Source: Spirochaetaceae bacterium (lineage in GTDB: Bacteria > Spirochaetota > Spirochaetia > DSM-27196 > Alkalispirochaetaceae). Taken from it: 45,843 nt of DNA. Below are positions 42,609-45,843 of the stretch, piece after piece. Position numbers and translations under genes: made by a program. The notes under the pieces were generated by a model that saw only the letters and a program-made list of their open reading frames with translations, had not been told where the DNA came from and made no database searches. The stretch lies in the NCBI GenBank assembly GCA_007695175.1, contig REEH01000097.1, positions 1 to 45,843 of the forward strand. Direction: 5' to 3'. Numbering within the stretch: position 1 is the first letter of the stretch; each line of letters opens with the position of its first letter.

Positions 42609-44660
42609 TCAGAGCGTACGCAGGTATTCCCGCAGCGCCCGTTCCGCCTGCTGCTCCTCCCGGGTCACGTCCTCAAGCTCTCTCCTGAGCTGCTGCAGCT
42701 CGTTTTCCTGCTGGTTCAGGTCCGTAGCGTAGCGCCGGTACAGGGCGGATTCGCGATCGAGCTGCGCCATGTTGGCGCTGATGCGCTGCTGGTCCGCAAA
42801 AAGCTGGTCCCGCCGTGATTCCAGCGCCCGGCGCCGCCGCTGGTGTTCCGCCAGGGAGCCGCGGAGGGTGCTGATATTCTGGAGCGTCCGCCGTACCGTG
42901 GGATCGATAAGCCGGTTCGAACTGAAGGAAACGAGGAGGGAATCCTCCATCGTGGCCAGCGTGTAGCGCTGGGAGCGGATGCGCTCCTCCACCACCGTCT
43001 CGCCGCTGCCGGTAACGGTGATCCGTGCCGTCTGACCCTGAATATCCGCCCCCAGGGGGGAAACGAGCTCCCACCCGCCGCGCAGGGGATGGGAGACCAC
43101 CAGGGGCGCCGCCCCGTTCCGGCCGGGGAGAGAACCGGTGGAGGCCTGCACGCGATACGTCGTGGTGTGGCGCGCCCGGTGCTCCGCCTGGAGAATCCCC
43201 TCCACGATGCGGACCGTCACCAGCTCTTCCTCACCCGTATCCGTCACGGTGGTAACCAGCAAGTCCGAATCGCGCGCGTAGGTGACCACCGTGGAAGCGC
43301 CCGGGAGGAGCGTCGTGATCGCCCCGTCGCCCACGTAGCGGTTCCCCTCGTAGACCGTGACCGGACCGGCCGGCAGCTGCACCACCCCGTCGTTGGTCAG
43401 GTGGAACGCGGCCCGCGGCTGTCGTCCGTCCCGTCGGGGGTCAAAATATCGCGTCATGGAAACGGAGAGAGGGCGGTTCACCAGGGGTACCATCGTCGAC
43501 CGGCCCCGGGGAACGGAAATACGGTCCGGAACGGAGAAAGTCATCCCCGTCATCAGCTCCTCCGCCACCATCCCGGGCCTGACCGAACTCTCCGCCGTCA
43601 CGTCAAACTCCATGCGCTGCATCATCAGCGCCTCCGGTGCCGGCGCCGTGCGGGTGCGCGCCACCGCCGGGGGTGCCGTCGGATCAAGCGCATCCTCCTG
43701 GACAAACGGCGGGCGTTCAACATAGCGCGGCTCGTACAAGTCAAACCGGTACGTCACGGGCTGCGCCGAAACGAGGGTAAGGCGGACACTGTCCCAGTCC
43801 ACGCTGGTAGTGTTGTCGAGATGGGCCCACCCCTGCAGCAGCGCCCGGCTCGCGCCGGAACCGATAACCGCCCGGTACGTGGTGTGCCACCGGGGCACCT
43901 CCTGCAGGTACCGCACCTCCAGCGTGCGTCGTCCCGAGCCGGCATAGCGGATCACCAGCTCCCGGGAATCGGACTCCAGAGCCGCACCGGAGAGCGCCGC
44001 CAGGGCGGAGCGGAACTCCTCCCGTGCCCGGGGGTCGGTAAAGTTGACATCCTCCACCTGCCAGAGCGGAATCTCCCGCAGACCCTCCTCCCGGGCGATA
44101 AGGAGCGTGTTCTCCTCCGCCCCCACCAGAACACCCGAGACAACCCGCGTCCGGCTGCCGGAAATCGCGGAGAAACCGGCGCCGTCCCGGTCCGTTTCTG
44201 CCCCTCGGTCCGTCTCCGCCGTCCGGTCAGCTTCCGCGCCCGGCGCCATCTCGTAGGGAACGGAGACGGTAACATCCGCCGTAGCGCCCCGGAGCTGCCG
44301 CAGGACGTGGTGCAATCGGTGCGTCGCGGTAAGGTCCACCGCGAAGCGGCCCAGCCGCGTATCCACCGTCTCGCCGGTAGCAAAGGAGAGCGCCTCCACC
44401 GTACCCCCGTCCTGATCCAGAACGGTAACGGAACGGAGCACATCGCTCATGGAGGCGGCGGGAACGGAAATGGAGAGCATCCCGGACCCGGTCACGGGTC
44501 CGCGGTGAACAAACTCACCCACACCGCTCGTATAGAGCGTCACTTCCTCCAGGGGGAGTGCCGCCAGGCTGCCCGCGGATCCCGGGCCAAGAGTGAGAAT
44601 GAACGCGACCAGGGAGACAAGAACCGCCGCGGGGACGGTTCGAACGCGGGAAGTGATCAT
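42609..44660 (-). CDS. DUF4139 domain exported protein
   Basis: A 683-aa protein with a signal peptide (AAVLVSLVAFILTLGPGSAGS). The N-terminal module LPLEEVTLYTSGVGEFVHRG and the downstream WHTTYRAVIGSGASRALLQGWAHLDNTTSVDWDSVRLTLVSAQP fit the DUF4139/MuiA-like family. The last about 95 residues form a strongly predicted coiled coil rich in Arg, Glu and Gln. An acidic/Arg repeat (ETDRGAETDRD) lies near residue 145. The function is unknown; family members occur in diderm envelopes. ATG 44660 gives the signal peptide; longer starts are possible. It precedes the M23 lipoprotein gene. Confidence 0.8.
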   Translation of the reverse strand: MITSRVRTVPAAVLVSLVAFILTLGPGSAGSLAALPLEEVTLYTSGVGEFVHRGPVTGSGMLSISVPAASMSDVLRSVTVLDQDGGTVEALSFATGETVDTRLGRFAVDLTATHRLHHVLRQLRGATADVTVSVPYEMAPGAEADRTAETDRGAETDRDGAGFSAISGSRTRVVSGVLVGAEENTLLIAREEGLREIPLWQVEDVNFTDPRAREEFRSALAALSGAALESDSRELVIRYAGSGRRTLEVRYLQEVPRWHTTYRAVIGSGASRALLQGWAHLDNTTSVDWDSVRLTLVSAQPVTYRFDLYEPRYVERPPFVQEDALDPTAPPAVARTRTAPAPEALMMQRMEFDVTAESSVRPGMVAEELMTGMTFSVPDRISVPRGRSTMVPLVNRPLSVSMTRYFDPRRDGRQPRAAFHLTNDGVVQLPAGPVTVYEGNRYVGDGAITTLLPGASTVVTYARDSDLLVTTVTDTGEEELVTVRIVEGILQAEHRARHTTTYRVQASTGSLPGRNGAAPLVVSHPLRGGWELVSPLGADIQGQTARITVTGSGETVVEERIRSQRYTLATMEDSLLVSFSSNRLIDPTVRRTLQNISTLRGSLAEHQRRRRALESRRDQLFADQQRISANMAQLDRESALYRRYATDLNQQENELQQLRRELEDVTREEQQAERALREYLRTL

Positions 44661-44732
44661 ACCGGTATTTTCGGCCACAGACCCTATTAGCGCAAGTACC
44701 ATGGCCCCGGGTACCATACCCCGGCAGGGTAC

Positions 44733-44761
44733 TTGACAGGGTGAGCGGACAGCACTAACTT
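44733..44761 (+). promoter_or_regulatory. Promoter of the copZ-like gene
   Basis: TTGACA (44733-44738), a 17-base spacer and TAACTT (44756-44761), 21 bases before the ATG at 44783. No clear copper-regulator dyad was seen around it. Confidence 0.65.
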
Positions 44762-44782
44762 TTGCCCCAGGAGAAACGCAAC

Positions 44783-45019
44783 ATGGCACTATTCGGATCA
44801 AAACAGAGCGTCGCCTTTCGCATACCCGAGATGAACTGCGGTCACTGCGAGGCAAAGGTCAGCGGAGCCGTCAAAGGCCTGGCAGGGGTCAAAAAAGTAA
44901 CCGCCACCAGCGCGGACAAACGTCTGGTGGTCGAGTACAAAGGCGACACCGCGCCGGACCTGGATGCGATCAACAACGTCCTCAAACCGGTGGGATACGA
45001 GGCGGAACCCTTCGCGTAG
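44783..45019 (+). CDS. Heavy-metal-associated (HMA) domain protein, CopZ-like copper chaperone
   Basis: A 78-aa cytosolic ferredoxin-like HMA domain with the metal motif MNCGHC (M-x-C-x2-C), followed by the usual SGAVKGLAGVKKVTATSADKRLVVEY pattern. The probable role is Cu(I) delivery to a P-type ATPase, which is not in the window. AGGAG lies nine bases before the ATG. Monocistronic, with its own promoter. Mercury or other soft-metal binding cannot be excluded. Confidence 0.9.
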   Translation: MALFGSKQSVAFRIPEMNCGHCEAKVSGAVKGLAGVKKVTATSADKRLVVEYKGDTAPDLDAINNVLKPVGYEAEPFA

Positions 45020-45079
45020 ACAACGCCCTCTCGCGGGGAACATCGTATCGTGCTATTCTTTTAGTCGAGGTGTATTCAC

Positions 45080-45346
45080 ATGCGGATGACACGTATACAG
45101 ATGGAAATCCCCGAGGACATACTCGTCAGCCTGAATGAGTCGGCTCAGGACTTCGAAAATGAAATGCGAGTTACGGTTGCCATGGAGCACGTCCGTCGAG
45201 GACGGTTATCACTCGGGAAAGCAGCGGAGCTCGCGGGATTAACGAAAATCGAGTTCTTCTTTGAGCTGGGAAAGAATGGAATCGCGATGATCGACTACGA
45301 CGAGGATGATTTTCTCGACGAGCTGGATCAGATCCGTTCTCGATGA
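45080..45346 (+). CDS. UPF0175 family antitoxin
   Basis: An 88-aa protein. The C-terminal half (RRGRLSLGKAAELAGLTKIEFFFELGKNGIAMIDYDEDDFLDEL) fits the UPF0175 family: a helix-turn-helix-like DNA-binding segment and an acidic tail. GAGGTG precedes the ATG by about seven bases. It overlaps the DUF3368 gene by four bases (ATGA). The antitoxin role is inferred from this pairing. Base composition looks less GC-rich than in the neighbours. Confidence 0.85.
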   Translation: MRMTRIQMEIPEDILVSLNESAQDFENEMRVTVAMEHVRRGRLSLGKAAELAGLTKIEFFFELGKNGIAMIDYDEDDFLDELDQIRSR

Positions 45347-45834
45347 TCATCGTTTCCGACTCCTCGCCTTTGGTCGCGCTGTCGATTGTTGGCATGTTAC
45401 ATCTCATTGAAAGGCTCTACGGCGAATTGAGAATTCCTGAAGCAGTCCTCGAAGAAGTTACCGTCTCAGGCAAGCCCAGCTCGCGCGAACTTGAAGCGTT
45501 TCTTGAAAACAAGACCCAGGCAGTCCGAAACCGCATAGCGGCTGACATGCTTGGGAGTGCAATTGGCAAAGGCGAAGCCGAGGCAATCATTCTTGCTCTT
45601 GAAACGAACGCAAGTGCCGTTATGATCGACGACCGAAAAGCGCGCCGATACGCGCGGATGAGGGAGTTGCCCGTAACGGGAACCGTGGGATTGCTTATAC
45701 AGGCAAAAAGCCGGGGTTTGGTCGAAAACATTTACCCGCTTATTTATAAGATGGAACGCAGCGGTATTCGACTCAGTCCGCGTATCGTGGAAATAGCCCT
45801 CCGCGAAGCCGGAGAGAAACCACCCCATCCTTGA
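45343..45834 (+). CDS. DUF3368 PIN-like toxin
   Basis: A 163-aa PIN-domain-like protein of the DUF3368 family, commonly the toxin partner of UPF0175. Acidic residues expected of the metal-dependent RNase site are present: D6 in IVSDSSPL, E in GKGEAEAI and D in MIDDRKARRYA. The target RNA is unknown. It overlaps the antitoxin gene (ATGA) and is complete, stopping nine bases before the window ends. Codon use is looser and more AT-rich than in the housekeeping genes, in line with recent gain. Confidence 0.87.
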   Translation: MIIVSDSSPLVALSIVGMLHLIERLYGELRIPEAVLEEVTVSGKPSSRELEAFLENKTQAVRNRIAADMLGSAIGKGEAEAIILALETNASAVMIDDRKARRYARMRELPVTGTVGLLIQAKSRGLVENIYPLIYKMERSGIRLSPRIVEIALREAGEKPPHP

Positions 45835-45843
45835 CACACCTAT

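Noticed and set aside
42843-44690. A 615-codon open frame antisense to the DUF4139 gene
   Set aside because: The minus-strand protein has a signal peptide, family motifs and a coiled coil; the plus-strand translation is Arg/Gly-rich without structure.

Overview
This is a GC-rich chromosomal window around the replication origin of a diderm bacterium, most likely a spirochaete (Spirochaetota). The phylum is inferred, not proven. It rests on the order dnaA-dnaN-recF-DUF721 that I recall from treponemes, the gyrB motif [14 protein letters not shown], a solute-binding protein whose signal peptide ends VFASG, and the combination of lipoproteins with outer-membrane proteins.

Layout. (1) 1-600: a minus-strand tRNA operon, Ser(UGA)-Ser(GCU)-Arg(GCG), with a clear promoter, a terminator and duplicated pieces of the tRNA-Arg 3' end. 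(2) 0.7-7.7 kb: a minus-strand operon gatC-gatA-gatB-aspS plus a GH3 lipoprotein. Its aspS is the short archaeal type with residues expected of a non-discriminating enzyme, so the operon encodes a tRNA-dependent asparagine/glutamine route. gatB carries a complete C-terminal asparaginase-like domain whose first catalytic Thr is Ala. This fusion is the most unusual object in the window. (3) 7.8-20.7 kb: metabolism, comprising an alpha/alpha-barrel glycosidase, a GlpA plus SdhB-like iron-sulfur pair, nudC, an SDR, deoD, lplA, pth, a one-POTRA barrel protein, ahcY-metK and gcvH. (4) 20.9-33.7 kb: the origin block, jag-yidC-rnpA-rpmH, dciA-recF-dnaN-dnaA (minus), then gyrB-gyrA-yigZ (plus). (5) 33.7-45.8 kb: two parS sites, add, a polar amino-acid ABC transporter, parA-parB with an HDAC-like enzyme and a TVP38 protein, an M23 lipoprotein, a DUF4139 protein, a CopZ-like protein and a UPF0175/DUF3368 toxin-antitoxin pair.

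Replication logic. The dnaA-dnaN gap (26741-26962) has a layout resembling the Bacillus basal unwinding system: DnaA box, GC-rich spacer, TAC-type trios, AT-rich stretch. It also has a directly repeated TTRTCC array. A second DnaA-box cluster lies between dnaA and gyrB, where gene direction switches. A third overlaps the gcvH promoter. The parS sites lie about 4 kb from parAB, inside the 3' end of yigZ.

Most genes sit in tight operons with ATGA or TGATG overlaps. Several genes (gatC, parA, perhaps pth) show promoters placed so close to the start codon that leaderless transcripts are likely. Coordinates use the start codon I consider best, and alternatives are noted. Amino-acid positions count from that start.
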